Shown here one piece after another: positions 8,360-17,105 of a DNA stretch of 64,000 nt. Origin of the DNA: Cesiribacter sp964504565. GTDB lineage: Bacteria; Bacteroidota; Bacteroidia; Cytophagales; Cyclobacteriaceae. A model generated the notes under the pieces. That model worked only from the letters and a program-made list of their open reading frames with translations. It was not told the DNA's origin and ran no database searches. The stretch is taken from positions 248,001 through 312,000 of the forward strand of contig CAZDEY010000002.1 of the NCBI GenBank assembly GCA_964504565.1, given 5' to 3'. Both the position numbers and the translations under genes were made by a program. How positions within the stretch are numbered: position 1 is the stretch's first letter; every line of letters begins with the position of its first letter.

Positions 8360-10900
8360 TTAGAAATCTCCCATATCGCCGTCCATATCACCCTCGCCCC
8401 GGCCTCGTTGGCGGCGGTTATCGCGCTTATCCTGGTTAATAAGATAATTTAAGCTTAACGTAAAGCTGCGTACCCGCCACTGAAACTCGCTATTTGCACT
8501 AAAGCCATTTTCGCCGGGCACTACGGTCTCTGAACGCCACTTACGCAGGTTAAATACATCATCAACCGTAAAAGTTAGGGTGCCTTTTCGGTTCCATAAT
8601 TCTTGGCTAGCTGCTAACGATAAAAATGTTATAGCCCGTCGCGAACCTTGCAGGGTGTTTTGGCCGGAGCGGTAAAATAAGGTTTGCTGCAAGCTCAGGC
8701 CTCCTTTAAACCGCTGGCGGCTGGCAAACCGGCCTTGGGCAGCAAAAGTCTCGAACCCCTCGCCACTAACCGGCTCTACTAGTTCTTCGGTAACCTGATA
8801 ATTAAAACTATAGGGGGAGGAGGTGTTATAGAAAAAATTCATATTACCATTCACCGTCCACCACTTGGCTAAGTCGGCGGAAAGTACAACTTCTAAACCG
8901 CTGGCTTCCGTACTGCTAATATTGATAGGCAAGCTTTGCAACGGCTGGCCTCCCCCTAAAAATTCTTCCAGCTCAGTAGCTCCTATAGCCGGCACGGTAA
9001 TATATTCTATACTGTGGGTCGTACGTCGGTAAAACAAGCTGGTGGTTAAACTAACTTTATTCCAGGTGCGTAGATATCCTAGTTCGTAGCTATCGGTTAA
9101 CTCGGGGTTAATATCCGGGTTGCCGGTTCTAAAACTACGGCTGTCGCTAAAGGAGAAGAACGGATTTAGCTGCCTGAAACCGGGCCGGCGTATGCGGCGG
9201 CTATAACTAGCCTGTACGGAGGCCCGGTCCGAAAAGCTATAATTAGCAAACACCGATGGAAACAGGTTTAGAAAATCACGGTTGTTAGGCCCGGTCCTAT
9301 CAGTAGTAGAAATACTGGTATACTCGCCCCGCAGACCGGCCTGAAAGCTCCAGGGGTCTAGTTTAAAACCTCCCTGCACGTAGGCCGCGTGTACTTGCTC
9401 ATCGTAGTCGAAATTAGCGGTAAAGGCTTCTAATTGCTGCAAATTGCCCTCGGCATCTCGTACATTCACTTCGTATTCATTGCCAATATTTCGGAACGAG
9501 GTACGAAAACCCAATTCGTACTGGCCGCCATCAAAGGGGTCTACAAAATCGAGCTGACCAATAAATTCCCGTTCTTCCTCATAGTTAGATGAGTTCTGAA
9601 AATCTTCGACACCGGTATTCTGCCCACCGGGCAAAAAATAATTCTCAAGAAAATCCGATTGCTCATCATCTATATTATTGCGGTACTGAGTAGTTAAACT
9701 AAGGCTTTTATCTTTCTCGTCGTAAGTTCGCCGGTAATCCAGGTTCCACTCCAGGTTTTTATCCAATTCATCTTCGGTTTGGGTACGCACACTACTAAGT
9801 TGCAGGGCACCATCCCGAATAAAGTCGTAGGTTAGGTCTGAGGAATTGTCGCCGAAACTCTGATTAAATAAAAAAGACCCGGTTATTACATCATTGTCAG
9901 TCAAGTAAAAATCGGAACCTAAGCGTACATTATACGACCAATCCGCCCTAGTACGGTCCTGGTTTTGGTTTCGTTCATCAAAATAGTACTCTCGGCCGGC
10001 CAGGTCAGTGGTATCTTCTCGGTTAAACTGCTGGTAGTTAAACCCTCCCCCCGGGCTCACGCGCCTTCTTACCCCGGTATTGATAAAATAGTTAAACTTT
10101 TCTCGGCGAAAATTAAGGTTTACCGAGGCTCCGTGGTTAGCCGGATAGCCGGTTGTTAGATCTACCGAGCCGTTTAACCCTTTCTGCTGGTTCTTTTTCA
10201 GCACTATATTAATTATACCGGCCATGCCTTGGGCCTCATAGCGGGCACTCGGGTTAGTGATAACCTCTACTCGCTCAATTAAATCGGCCGGAAGCTGCCG
10301 TAATGCATTGGCTCCGGTTAAGCCGCTGGGTTTACCATTTATGAGAATTCTTACATTTTCGCTGCCCCGCAGGCTAACGTTACCCTCAACATCTACCGCT
10401 ACTGAGGGCACATTATCCAGAATATCAGTAGCCGTACCACCTCGGGCGGCTAGGTTTTCGGAAACATTAAAAACTTTCTTATCTAGGGAAAGCTGCATTT
10501 CCAGAGGATTACCTTCAACTTCTACGGCTTCCAGCATTTCTTCGGCCGGTTGCAAGGCTATAGGCGGCATTCGCTTGCCCGGGTTGCTTTCAGTTAGTGT
10601 AACTTCAACCGGACTAGAATTTTGGTACCCTATAAAATTGGCTATGATTCGGTATGTGCCTGGGGGGAGTTCAATCTGATATTTTCCGTCGATATCGGTT
10701 ACGCCACCGTCAACCAGAGCATCATCTTGCCAGGCGGCTACGGTAGCGTAGGGTAGAGGCTCCTGGTTTGAGCCATCGGTAATTACGCCCCTAACCCCGG
10801 AAAACGCAGTATTAGGCGGCTGGTTGCTTGCTCGGTTTTGAGCGGGCAGGTTAAAAGGAACAAGTAGGAGGAGTAATAAAGTGTAAAAATTTTTTAACAT
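8360..10900 (-). CDS. TonB-dependent outer-membrane beta-barrel receptor
   Basis: 846 residues. A signal peptide (MLKNFYTLLLLLLVPFNLPAQ) is followed by a CarboxypepD_reg-like domain (about 33-118; GVRGVITDGSNQEPLPYATV, DIDGKYQIELPPGTYRI). A plug domain (about 135-240) has TATDILDNVPSVAVDVEGNVSLRGSENVRILINGKP and ends with the IIN-V motif AGIINIVLKKN. The barrel (about 250-820) matches the outer-membrane beta-barrel family (OMP_b-brl_3 type). The last residues are a hydrophilic Arg/Gly/Asp-rich tail rather than an ordinary terminal strand. Ligand unknown. It is a lone gene; its upstream region has two GGCGCAAACC repeats. Confidence 0.87.
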   Translation of the reverse strand: MLKNFYTLLLLLLVPFNLPAQNRASNQPPNTAFSGVRGVITDGSNQEPLPYATVAAWQDDALVDGGVTDIDGKYQIELPPGTYRIIANFIGYQNSSPVEVTLTESNPGKRMPPIALQPAEEMLEAVEVEGNPLEMQLSLDKKVFNVSENLAARGGTATDILDNVPSVAVDVEGNVSLRGSENVRILINGKPSGLTGANALRQLPADLIERVEVITNPSARYEAQGMAGIINIVLKKNQQKGLNGSVDLTTGYPANHGASVNLNFRREKFNYFINTGVRRRVSPGGGFNYQQFNREDTTDLAGREYYFDERNQNQDRTRADWSYNVRLGSDFYLTDNDVITGSFLFNQSFGDNSSDLTYDFIRDGALQLSSVRTQTEDELDKNLEWNLDYRRTYDEKDKSLSLTTQYRNNIDDEQSDFLENYFLPGGQNTGVEDFQNSSNYEEEREFIGQLDFVDPFDGGQYELGFRTSFRNIGNEYEVNVRDAEGNLQQLEAFTANFDYDEQVHAAYVQGGFKLDPWSFQAGLRGEYTSISTTDRTGPNNRDFLNLFPSVFANYSFSDRASVQASYSRRIRRPGFRQLNPFFSFSDSRSFRTGNPDINPELTDSYELGYLRTWNKVSLTTSLFYRRTTHSIEYITVPAIGATELEEFLGGGQPLQSLPINISSTEASGLEVVLSADLAKWWTVNGNMNFFYNTSSPYSFNYQVTEELVEPVSGEGFETFAAQGRFASRQRFKGGLSLQQTLFYRSGQNTLQGSRRAITFLSLAASQELWNRKGTLTFTVDDVFNLRKWRSETVVPGENGFSANSEFQWRVRSFTLSLNYLINQDKRDNRRQRGRGEGDMDGDMGDF

Positions 10901-10925
10901 AGAAAAAGCTTAAAAAGGTTAGCCA

Positions 10926-10956
10926 GGCGCAAACCTACTATTAGATGGCGCAAACC
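10926..10956 (-). promoter_or_regulatory. Direct repeat GGCGCAAACC x2 upstream of the TonB-dependent receptor
   Basis: The 10-mer GGCGCAAACC occurs at 10926-10935 and 10947-10956, offset by 21 bases, two helical turns. On the minus strand the proximal copy overlaps TAGGTTTG (10930-10937), a match to the Bacteroidota -7 box TAnnTTTG, 30 bases before the receptor start. The arrangement is compatible with a dimeric regulator site over the promoter; no regulator is identified. Confidence 0.4.
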
Positions 10957-11016
10957 CTATTAAGTTTAAAAGGAATTTAGAAATTTTTGTTGCAACATTG
11001 ATTTTCAATTTTTGCT

Positions 11017-11853
11017 ATGGCTACTAATACCACTATCATAAAATCTAACGGTCAACTTGAGGCATTTGATCCGGCTAAATTACGGCATTCGTTATTGAGG
11101 GCAGGGGCGGCGGTAGGGCTAGCAGAAGCTATAGTCCATTCTATTCAGGATACCATTAGGCCGGGCGATACTACCCGCTTAATTTACCGTAAGGCTTTCC
11201 GCTTACTTAAGAAAGCTTCTGATTTAAGCGCCACTCGGTTTACCCTAAAACAAGCTATTGACAATTTAGGCCCTACCGGCTATCCGTTTGAAACTTTGGT
11301 TGGGGAAATCTTAAGAAATGAAGGCTATACGGTTACCACCGGTCAAATTCTGCAGGGTAGGTGGGTAACCCACGAAGTTGATGTGGTTGCCGATAAGGAA
11401 GGGGAACAATTACTTATTGAATGCAAATTTCATAACCACGCCGGCCGAGTGAGCGATGTAAAGGTTCCGCTTTACGTTAACAGCCGCTTTCAGGATATTC
11501 ATAGTGAGTGGGAACGTACGCCGGAGCCGTTGCCAACTTACCAGCAGGGGGGCATTTTTACTAACACCCGATTTACAACTGATGCCATGCAGTATGGGAA
11601 GGGGGTAGGCTTGCGGCTAGTAAGCTGGAATTTCCCATATCAAGAAAATTTACCTTTTCTTCTGGAGAAATACCAAATTTACCCGGTTACTACCCTAACC
11701 TCCCTAACTGCCGAAGAGCATAAGGATTTACTGGACAAGAAAATAGTTTTGTGCAGCCAGCTTAATAGCCAGGTACTAAATACCCTGCCCCTAAGCCAAA
11801 CTCGCCGGATAGAACTAGAAAAAGAACTGGATTTTCTGGGAGGTAAGAATTGA
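11017..11853 (+). CDS. ATP-cone domain fused to Mrr-like PD-(D/E)XK nuclease domain
   Basis: 278 residues. Residues about 5-85 look like an ATP-cone (TTIIKSNGQLEAFDPAKLRHSLLRAGA), the nucleotide-sensing module otherwise found in ribonucleotide reductases and NrdR. Residues about 88-205 look like an Mrr-cat restriction-endonuclease fold: FETLVGEILRNEGYTVTTG, then D122 in HEVDVV and E135-C-K137 in LLIECKFH, the D...ExK triad. The C-terminus (about 225-275) is helical and may bind DNA or be an HhH-like tail. No methylase or specificity gene is adjacent, so it is not an ordinary restriction system. A nucleotide-gated DNA-cleaving or repair role is an inference. It stands alone between a divergent receptor gene and a convergent SDR. 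Confidence 0.78.
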   Translation: MATNTTIIKSNGQLEAFDPAKLRHSLLRAGAAVGLAEAIVHSIQDTIRPGDTTRLIYRKAFRLLKKASDLSATRFTLKQAIDNLGPTGYPFETLVGEILRNEGYTVTTGQILQGRWVTHEVDVVADKEGEQLLIECKFHNHAGRVSDVKVPLYVNSRFQDIHSEWERTPEPLPTYQQGGIFTNTRFTTDAMQYGKGVGLRLVSWNFPYQENLPFLLEKYQIYPVTTLTSLTAEEHKDLLDKKIVLCSQLNSQVLNTLPLSQTRRIELEKELDFLGGKN

Positions 11854-11941
11854 AGAATACACTTACAAATGACTCCACTAATATTAAACTCTACCTATTC
11901 AGAAATTTGTACAGTACGAAGTTTTTAATTGTACCGATGAT

Positions 11942-12673
11942 TTATTCCTGAGGGTTGGTAGCAAAAACGGTGGCCTCAGTAATAAATCCTCTATCGTCCA
12001 TTTTCAGTAAACTGCTTACAGTATGGGCTATTTCCTCGGCCCGCAACTTGGTTTCCTGTTCGTTGGGGCTGTAATTGCGGGCTTTGGTTTCTCCATTCCA
12101 ATCGGCGGCGCTGGCAAAGTTGGTCATTACCTCGCTGGGGTTCACCAGCATTACCCTAATATTGTGTTTTCGTAGTTCAGCCCGCCAGCTTTCCGTCATT
12201 CCGCGTAGGGCAAATTTGGTAGCTACATACGTACTGGTATTAGGCCCGCCCTTAAGCCCGGAGGTTGAGGCTATGTTAATTATATTTCCGTACTTCTGGT
12301 TAATAAAAATTTTAGCGGCCTCCCTGGCACACACCGTGGCCCCAATTACGTTGGTACTGAGCAGGTCGGCAAACAGCTCCGGCTTAATTTCGGTTAAGGG
12401 GGCTGCGTAAGCGTAGCCCGCATTGTTTATCAGTACATTTAAGCCTCCCAGCTTATGCACTGCCGCTTTTATTACAGCTACAACATCTTCCTCGCGACTT
12501 ACATCAGCCGCCATATAGTCTACCCCTAGTTCCTGAGCCGCCTTACTTAGCTTATCTTCGTCGCGAGCACAAATCATTACGCTTGCCCCGGCTTCTTTCA
12601 GCATTTTGGCACAGGCTTTTCCAATTCCGGAGCTACCGCCGGTTATTGATACTTTAGCTTCCTGAATATTCAT
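11942..12673 (-). CDS. Short-chain dehydrogenase/reductase
   Basis: 243 residues, the usual classical SDR length. The Rossmann glycine motif TGGSSGIG is at 11-18, NNAG at about 83-86, and the catalytic Tyr149-x3-Lys153 with a Ser in IASTSG at about 136-138. ICARDEDKL after the second strand favours NADP(H) (Arg after the strand). SDRs of this type reduce a range of ketones; the substrate cannot be read from sequence or context. Confidence 0.88.
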   Translation of the reverse strand: MNIQEAKVSITGGSSGIGKACAKMLKEAGASVMICARDEDKLSKAAQELGVDYMAADVSREEDVVAVIKAAVHKLGGLNVLINNAGYAYAAPLTEIKPELFADLLSTNVIGATVCAREAAKIFINQKYGNIINIASTSGLKGGPNTSTYVATKFALRGMTESWRAELRKHNIRVMLVNPSEVMTNFASAADWNGETKARNYSPNEQETKLRAEEIAHTVSSLLKMDDRGFITEATVFATNPQE

Positions 12674-12713
12674 GATGTTAATATGAGAATTTGTAAATAT
12701 GGAAATTAGATAA

Positions 12714-13016
12714 TTGAAACAAGTTGAGAAGTTGCGAGATGGTGAAGTGGCGAGGTAGTAAAGTTGCGAGTTGGCGAATTTTAATTTCTCTTTTCTATAA
12801 CAACTATAAAAGATTCAAATTTCTCTAAATCAGCAAATCAGCAAATCAGCAAATCAGCAAATCAGCAAATCAGCAAATCAGCAAATCAGNNNNNNNNNNN
12901 NNNNNNNNNNNNNNNNNNNNNNNNNNNNNNNNNNNNNNNNNNNNNNNNNNNNNNNNNNNNNNNNNNNNNNNNNNNNNNNNNNNNNNNNNCAAGTTAGCAA
13001 ATCACCACATCACCAC
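12714..13016. repeat. Low-complexity intergenic repeats around a scaffold gap
   Basis: The 417-base spacer between the SDR and the PH-domain gene holds no gene. 12720-12778 is a degenerate series of GTTGCGAG/TGGCGA/GGTGAAG words. 12827-12889 is a near-perfect tandem array of the 8-mer AAATCAGC (almost eight copies) running into 100 N (12890-12989), and 12990-13016 continues with CAAATCACCACATCACC words. The array probably caused the assembly break, so its true length is unknown. Confidence 0.85.
12890..12989. other. Assembly gap (100 N)
   Basis: Exactly 100 N, the conventional length for a gap of unknown size, placed inside an 8-bp tandem repeat. No coding frame crosses it. Confidence 0.99.
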
Positions 13017-13090
13017 ATTAACCTAAGTTTACAAAACTTCCGGGTGGGCAATTGTTTTATATAGCAGTACAAAAAATTTAGCTATATTTT

Positions 13091-13465
13091 ATGGGACTAT
13101 TTAACGCACTGCTCGGCACCAATTCAAAAGTTTCGCCGGAAGAAATTCAGAAACGCTTCGGGCATTTAATTGTTGAAGGCGAACGTATGGAACAGGCTTA
13201 CCGCAGCATTCGAGACTTCTTCATCTTCACTAATAAAAGACTTATTTTGGTGGATATACAGGGAATAAGCGGTAAAAAAGCCGAGTATTTTTGTATACCC
13301 TACCGCAGTATATCGTACTATTCGGTAGAAACCAGCGGTACCTTCGAGATTGACTCCGAGCTTAAAATTTGGGTTAGAGGAATGAACGAACCGCTTAAGA
13401 AAGAATTCAGGAAAGACGGTGATTTACAGGCCATATACCAAGTACTAAGCCGGCATGTTATATAA
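13091..13465 (+). CDS. Bacterial PH-domain (bPH) family protein
   Basis: 124 residues. The segment EGERMEQAYRSIRDFFIFTNKRLILVDIQGISGKKAEYFCIPYRSISYYSVETSG, then a strand-rich half (FEIDSELKIWVRG) and a C-terminal helix (DLQAIYQVLSRHVI), is the PH-like fold of the small bPH family. It is cytosolic with no signal or membrane segment. Bacterial PH proteins are suspected stress or membrane-associated factors, but no substrate is known. It converges on the membrane protein at 13470, which begins 4 bases after its stop. Confidence 0.8.
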   Translation: MGLFNALLGTNSKVSPEEIQKRFGHLIVEGERMEQAYRSIRDFFIFTNKRLILVDIQGISGKKAEYFCIPYRSISYYSVETSGTFEIDSELKIWVRGMNEPLKKEFRKDGDLQAIYQVLSRHVI

Positions 13466-13469
13466 CTGA

Positions 13470-13868
13470 TTAATTCTTTCGGGTCAATATAAACCCCAAA
13501 TAGCTAAACGGAATAAAAACCGATAAGGCGGCCAGCCAAAACCAGATTGGGTGCGGTATCATCAGCAGGTTAATAAGCCCTAAAATGGTTAAAACTACCC
13601 CGCAGATTAGGGCTGGCACTCTACCGTGGGGTTTGCTTAACTTGGCCGATGTAAATCCTGCGGCCAAGGCACCCAGGGCGTAGGATAGGAGCACCATCAG
13701 AAATGCCCCGATTGGTAGAGAGGCAATGTGCTTTTCCATAGCCAATTCGTCGGCCAAATCAAGGCCTTCCGGCACAGGGTATAGGGTATGGCTGACAAGT
13801 TGTATTATGGCGATGATTGCGCCGCCCACCAGCAAGCCTACTACAATTGCTATGATATTTTTAGCCAT
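13470..13868 (-). CDS. Small four-helix membrane protein
   Basis: 132 residues with four hydrophobic segments at about 5-25 (IIAIVVGLLVGGAIIAIIQLV), 52-72 (LPIGAFLMVLLSYALGALAAGF), 84-105 (ALICGVVLTILGLINLLMI) and 108-128. It resembles the small uncharacterised Bacteroidota membrane proteins with a GGAI first helix; no catalytic residues are evident. The divergent space to the ABC-F terminator suggests it has its own promoter. Confidence 0.7.
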   Translation of the reverse strand: MAKNIIAIVVGLLVGGAIIAIIQLVSHTLYPVPEGLDLADELAMEKHIASLPIGAFLMVLLSYALGALAAGFTSAKLSKPHGRVPALICGVVLTILGLINLLMIPHPIWFWLAALSVFIPFSYLGFILTRKN

Positions 13869-13905
13869 ATAAGTATGTTTAATACCGGCTCAATATAGGG
13901 AGTAT

Positions 13906-13932
13906 AAAAAAACCTTCCCCATTGGAGGAAGG
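13906..13932 (-). terminator. Intrinsic terminator of the ABC-F gene
   Basis: On the minus strand, a 6-bp stem (CCTTCC / GGAAGG) is followed by seven T. It lies 25 bases past the stop of the gene ending at 13958. Confidence 0.82.
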
Positions 13933-13957
13933 CTTTTTGCTATCTACCAGTAAATTT

Positions 13958-15580
13958 TTATACGTACAATTCCTTGCGTTGCTCGGCAATTTTCTCACTC
14001 TCAATATACGCGTCAAAGTCCATAAGTTTATCCAGCATGCCGTTCGGGCCAATTTCAACTATGCGGGTAGCTACGGTTTGAGTAAACTCATGGTCGTGGC
14101 TGGTGAATAATACAGTTCCCGGAAAATCTTTGAGGCTGTTGTTGAAAGATTGAATAGATTCTAGGTCCAGGTGGTTGGTTGGCTCATCCAGCATTAGCAG
14201 GTTAGCACCGGAAAGCATCATACGCGATACCATACAGCGAACTTTTTCGCCCCCACTTAATACTTTGGCCTTTTTAAGTACCTCTTCTCCGGAAAACAAC
14301 ATTTTGCCTAAGAAGCCGCGAAGAAATACCTCGTCCGCCTCCTCGGTTTCAGCGTACTGACGCAGCCAATCAATAAGGTTCATATCCTTGCCCTCAAAGT
14401 AGTTCTGGTTTTCGTTAGGCAGGTAGGCGGTGGTAATAGTCTGGCCGAATTTAAATTCTCCGGTATCGGGTTTGGTTTCGCCGTTCAAAATTTTGAAGAA
14501 AGCAGTAATAGCCCGGCTGTCTTTGCTTAGCACGGCCACCTTATCACCTTTATTGACCAGAAGGTTTACACCTTTAAATAGCATTTCGCCATCAACTGAT
14601 TTGCTCAGGTTCTTAACTTCCAGAATCTGATCGCCGGCGGTACGGTTCTGGTTAAATATTATTGCGGGGTAGCGGCGGCTGGAAGGTTGAATATCGTCCA
14701 GGTTAATTTTATCCAGTAATTTACGGCGGCTGGTGGCTTGCTTGCTTTTAGAGGCATTAGCACTAAAGCGGGCAATGAATTCCTGAAGCTCTTTCTTCTT
14801 TTCTTCGGCTTTTTTATTGGCGTTGGCGCGTTGGCTGGCGGCTAACTGGCTACTCTGATACCAGAACGAATAATTGCCGGTAAAAACTTTAACTTGGCTA
14901 AAGTCAATATCCACAATATGGGTACAAACCGTATCCAGAAAGTGCCGGTCGTGCGATACAACTATTACGGTATTTTTAAAATCAAGCAGGAAATCTTCCA
15001 GCCAGCTAACGGTATGGATGTCCAGGTCGTTGGTAGGTTCGTCCAGAATCAGCACATCGGGGTTGCCGTATAGGGCCTGCGCCAATAGTACCCTAACTTT
15101 CTGGTTACCGCTCAGCTCGCTCATTTGCCTGTAATGGTCATCCTCGTGAATACCCAGGCCGCTGAGTAGGGCGGCGGCATCACTTTCGGCGTTCCAACCG
15201 TCCATTTCCGCAAATTCAGCTTCCAGTTCCGAGGCTCTTATACCATCTTCTTCGTTAAAATCGGGCTTGGCGTAAATATCATTCTTTTCCTTCATAATAG
15301 CCCACAATCTCTCGTAGCCCATCATAACAGTATCCAAAACCGTAAATTCATCAAAAGCAAAGTGGTTTTGGCGCAATACGGCCATGCGTTTGCCGGGCTC
15401 CAGCGTAACCGTGCCGGAATTGGCATCTTGCTCACCGCTAAGGATTTTCAGGAAGGTAGACTTACCGGCACCATTGGCACCGATGACCCCGTAGCAATTT
15501 CCTTGAGTGAACTTAATATTTACTTCATCAAATAGAACGCGCTTACCAAACTGTAAGCTTATATTTTGAGCTGCTAACAT
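13958..15580 (-). CDS. ABC-F family ATPase (YbiT-like)
   Basis: 540 residues with two ABC domains and no membrane segment, as in ribosome-associated ABC-F translation factors. Domain 1: Walker A GANGAGKS (34-41), signature LSGNQ (156-160), Walker B and DEPTND (175-185), H-loop VVSHD. The linker (about 245-315) is the charged P-site tRNA-interaction motif region. Domain 2: signature LSGGEKVR (441-448), Walker B LLMLDEPTNHLD (461-472), H-loop FTSHD. The second Walker A region (about 346-361, KVAVLSKDSRAITA) lacks the GxxGxGKS/T pattern. ABC-F proteins bind the ribosomal E site and modulate translation; this one resembles YbiT, but the target state is not known. A monocistronic gene with its own terminator. 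Confidence 0.88.
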   Translation of the reverse strand: MLAAQNISLQFGKRVLFDEVNIKFTQGNCYGVIGANGAGKSTFLKILSGEQDANSGTVTLEPGKRMAVLRQNHFAFDEFTVLDTVMMGYERLWAIMKEKNDIYAKPDFNEEDGIRASELEAEFAEMDGWNAESDAAALLSGLGIHEDDHYRQMSELSGNQKVRVLLAQALYGNPDVLILDEPTNDLDIHTVSWLEDFLLDFKNTVIVVSHDRHFLDTVCTHIVDIDFSQVKVFTGNYSFWYQSSQLAASQRANANKKAEEKKKELQEFIARFSANASKSKQATSRRKLLDKINLDDIQPSSRRYPAIIFNQNRTAGDQILEVKNLSKSVDGEMLFKGVNLLVNKGDKVAVLSKDSRAITAFFKILNGETKPDTGEFKFGQTITTAYLPNENQNYFEGKDMNLIDWLRQYAETEEADEVFLRGFLGKMLFSGEEVLKKAKVLSGGEKVRCMVSRMMLSGANLLMLDEPTNHLDLESIQSFNNSLKDFPGTVLFTSHDHEFTQTVATRIVEIGPNGMLDKLMDFDAYIESEKIAEQRKELYV

Positions 15581-15647
15581 ACGTGCTTGAAAATAAGCTG
15601 CAAAGGTACAAAAAAATAGCTTCCAAAGCTTTAAAAAAGTACCCTAG

Positions 15648-16928
15648 CTAGTTAGTCTTAGGCCAGGGCAAGCTTACGGTGAATACTGTGCCTTGGTTTG
15701 GTTGGCTACTAACGCTAAGTTTACCATTATTTAGCGAAACCATTTCCTGAACTAACATTAAGCCTAGTCCGGTTCCGGCCTCCCCTTTAGTACCCATTTT
15801 ACTGGATTTTAACGAAGGCTCCAGGATAGACGCCAGTTGCTGTTGGCTCATGCCAATGCCGGTATCGGCTATGGAAATAGTTACCTTAGTGGTAAATTTC
15901 TTGGCAGATATTACGACCTGGCTATTTTCCTGGCTATATTTTATGGCATTGCTAAGCAGGTTACGCAGTATCAGCTTAATCTGCTCTTCATCGCACCATA
16001 CGTATAATTCCGGTTTTATATCCAGTAAAATTTTAATAGATTTTTTATCGGCAATTTGCTGGTACAAATCGGCTACTGAGCTACAGGCGTGGGCTACATT
16101 TATTTTGGCCGGAACAGCCTTGATGCCCTCTAGCTGGGTTAGTGACCAGTTTAGTAAATTGTTCAGGGTTTGATGAACCTCCTGGGTGTTTTGGTGCAAG
16201 CGTCCGGCCAGGCGTTCAAATTCTTCCGGGCTAACTGCTTTTTGCTTGGCCAGATCCAGCAGAGCGAGCAGGGAATTTATTGGGCCGCGTAAATCGTGTC
16301 CAATTACTGCCATTAGGCGGGTTTTGGTATCGCTGATTGCCAGTAATTCGCGTTGGTACTCATTGTTAAGTTTAAAGAAGAATCTGGCCAGTACAATAAG
16401 TAAGCCCAAGCTGGTAGCCAGGTTAAAGGGGTAAATAAACTTTAGGGCAATAGGGGAATAGGGCTTTACAGGATCTGCAACCTGAGCGTAAATAAACAGG
16501 AGTCCGGTCAAGAAAATAAAAATTCCTATATGTACTTTTAGTGCTTGGCCCGCGTGCTGGAACAAGATCAGAACTACCAGCAGCGTAGGGGCTATTAGGT
16601 ACAAAACCCCGCTATTGGCGCCCCTATAAATTATTAATGCAGTAATTAGTCCGTACATGGAAACTGCCAGCCAGTGCTTAGCTAAACGGTATTTCTTTTT
16701 GTAGTCCAGAAATAAAACTACTGGATAAAATACCGCTGAAATTAGTAGCACCGGTAGGGTTTCGTGATTAATCACCGCCAAGGGTAAAATTACCAGACTG
16801 AACAATAAAATCAGGACAATAGCTATCCGGTTAGTAAGCACCACTAGCCCGCGTTCGTAGGTTGTAAGGCTGGAATCGGCCAGGGAAACTACCGGGAAAA
16901 GCTTACTAAACAGGCTGGTTTTAGGCAT
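15648..16928 (-). CDS. Membrane sensor histidine kinase
   Basis: 426 residues. About six membrane helices lie in the first 185 residues (near 34-53, 57-75, 85-100, 106-124, 132-149, 166-184), with no periplasmic sensor domain visible. The kinase core follows: phosphoacceptor His211 in GHDLRGPINSLL, N box LILRNLLSNAIKYS, G1 ADTGIGM and G2 GEAGTGLGL. No response regulator or receiver domain is nearby, so it is an orphan; the signal may be sensed within the membrane. Confidence 0.86.
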   Translation of the reverse strand: MPKTSLFSKLFPVVSLADSSLTTYERGLVVLTNRIAIVLILLFSLVILPLAVINHETLPVLLISAVFYPVVLFLDYKKKYRLAKHWLAVSMYGLITALIIYRGANSGVLYLIAPTLLVVLILFQHAGQALKVHIGIFIFLTGLLFIYAQVADPVKPYSPIALKFIYPFNLATSLGLLIVLARFFFKLNNEYQRELLAISDTKTRLMAVIGHDLRGPINSLLALLDLAKQKAVSPEEFERLAGRLHQNTQEVHQTLNNLLNWSLTQLEGIKAVPAKINVAHACSSVADLYQQIADKKSIKILLDIKPELYVWCDEEQIKLILRNLLSNAIKYSQENSQVVISAKKFTTKVTISIADTGIGMSQQQLASILEPSLKSSKMGTKGEAGTGLGLMLVQEMVSLNNGKLSVSSQPNQGTVFTVSLPWPKTN

Positions 16929-17089
16929 AGAAATAGACTGTGCTTAGCTAATAACTAAAATTTTAGTAAAAGTGGTATAGAAAAACGGGCGTAAAGTTTT
17001 CTTTAAAAATTACCACCTTCCAAATTTGGCTTATGTTTTATTTGATGAACTGATGCTCAGGTTAATTTTAGGTTAACCGCAATTTGCTG

Positions 17090-17097
17090 TACTTTTG
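17090..17097 (+). promoter_or_regulatory. Candidate -7 promoter element of hemE
   Basis: TACTTTTG matches the Bacteroidota sigma-A -7 consensus TAnnTTTG and ends eight bases before the hemE ATG, so the mRNA would have almost no leader. A clear -33 TTTG at the proper spacing was not found, so the element may be weak. Confidence 0.45.
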
Positions 17098-17105
17098 CGG
17101 GCAAT

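Noticed and set aside
12827..12889. CRISPR array
   Set aside because: The 8-bp unit repeats without spacers and no cas genes are in the window.
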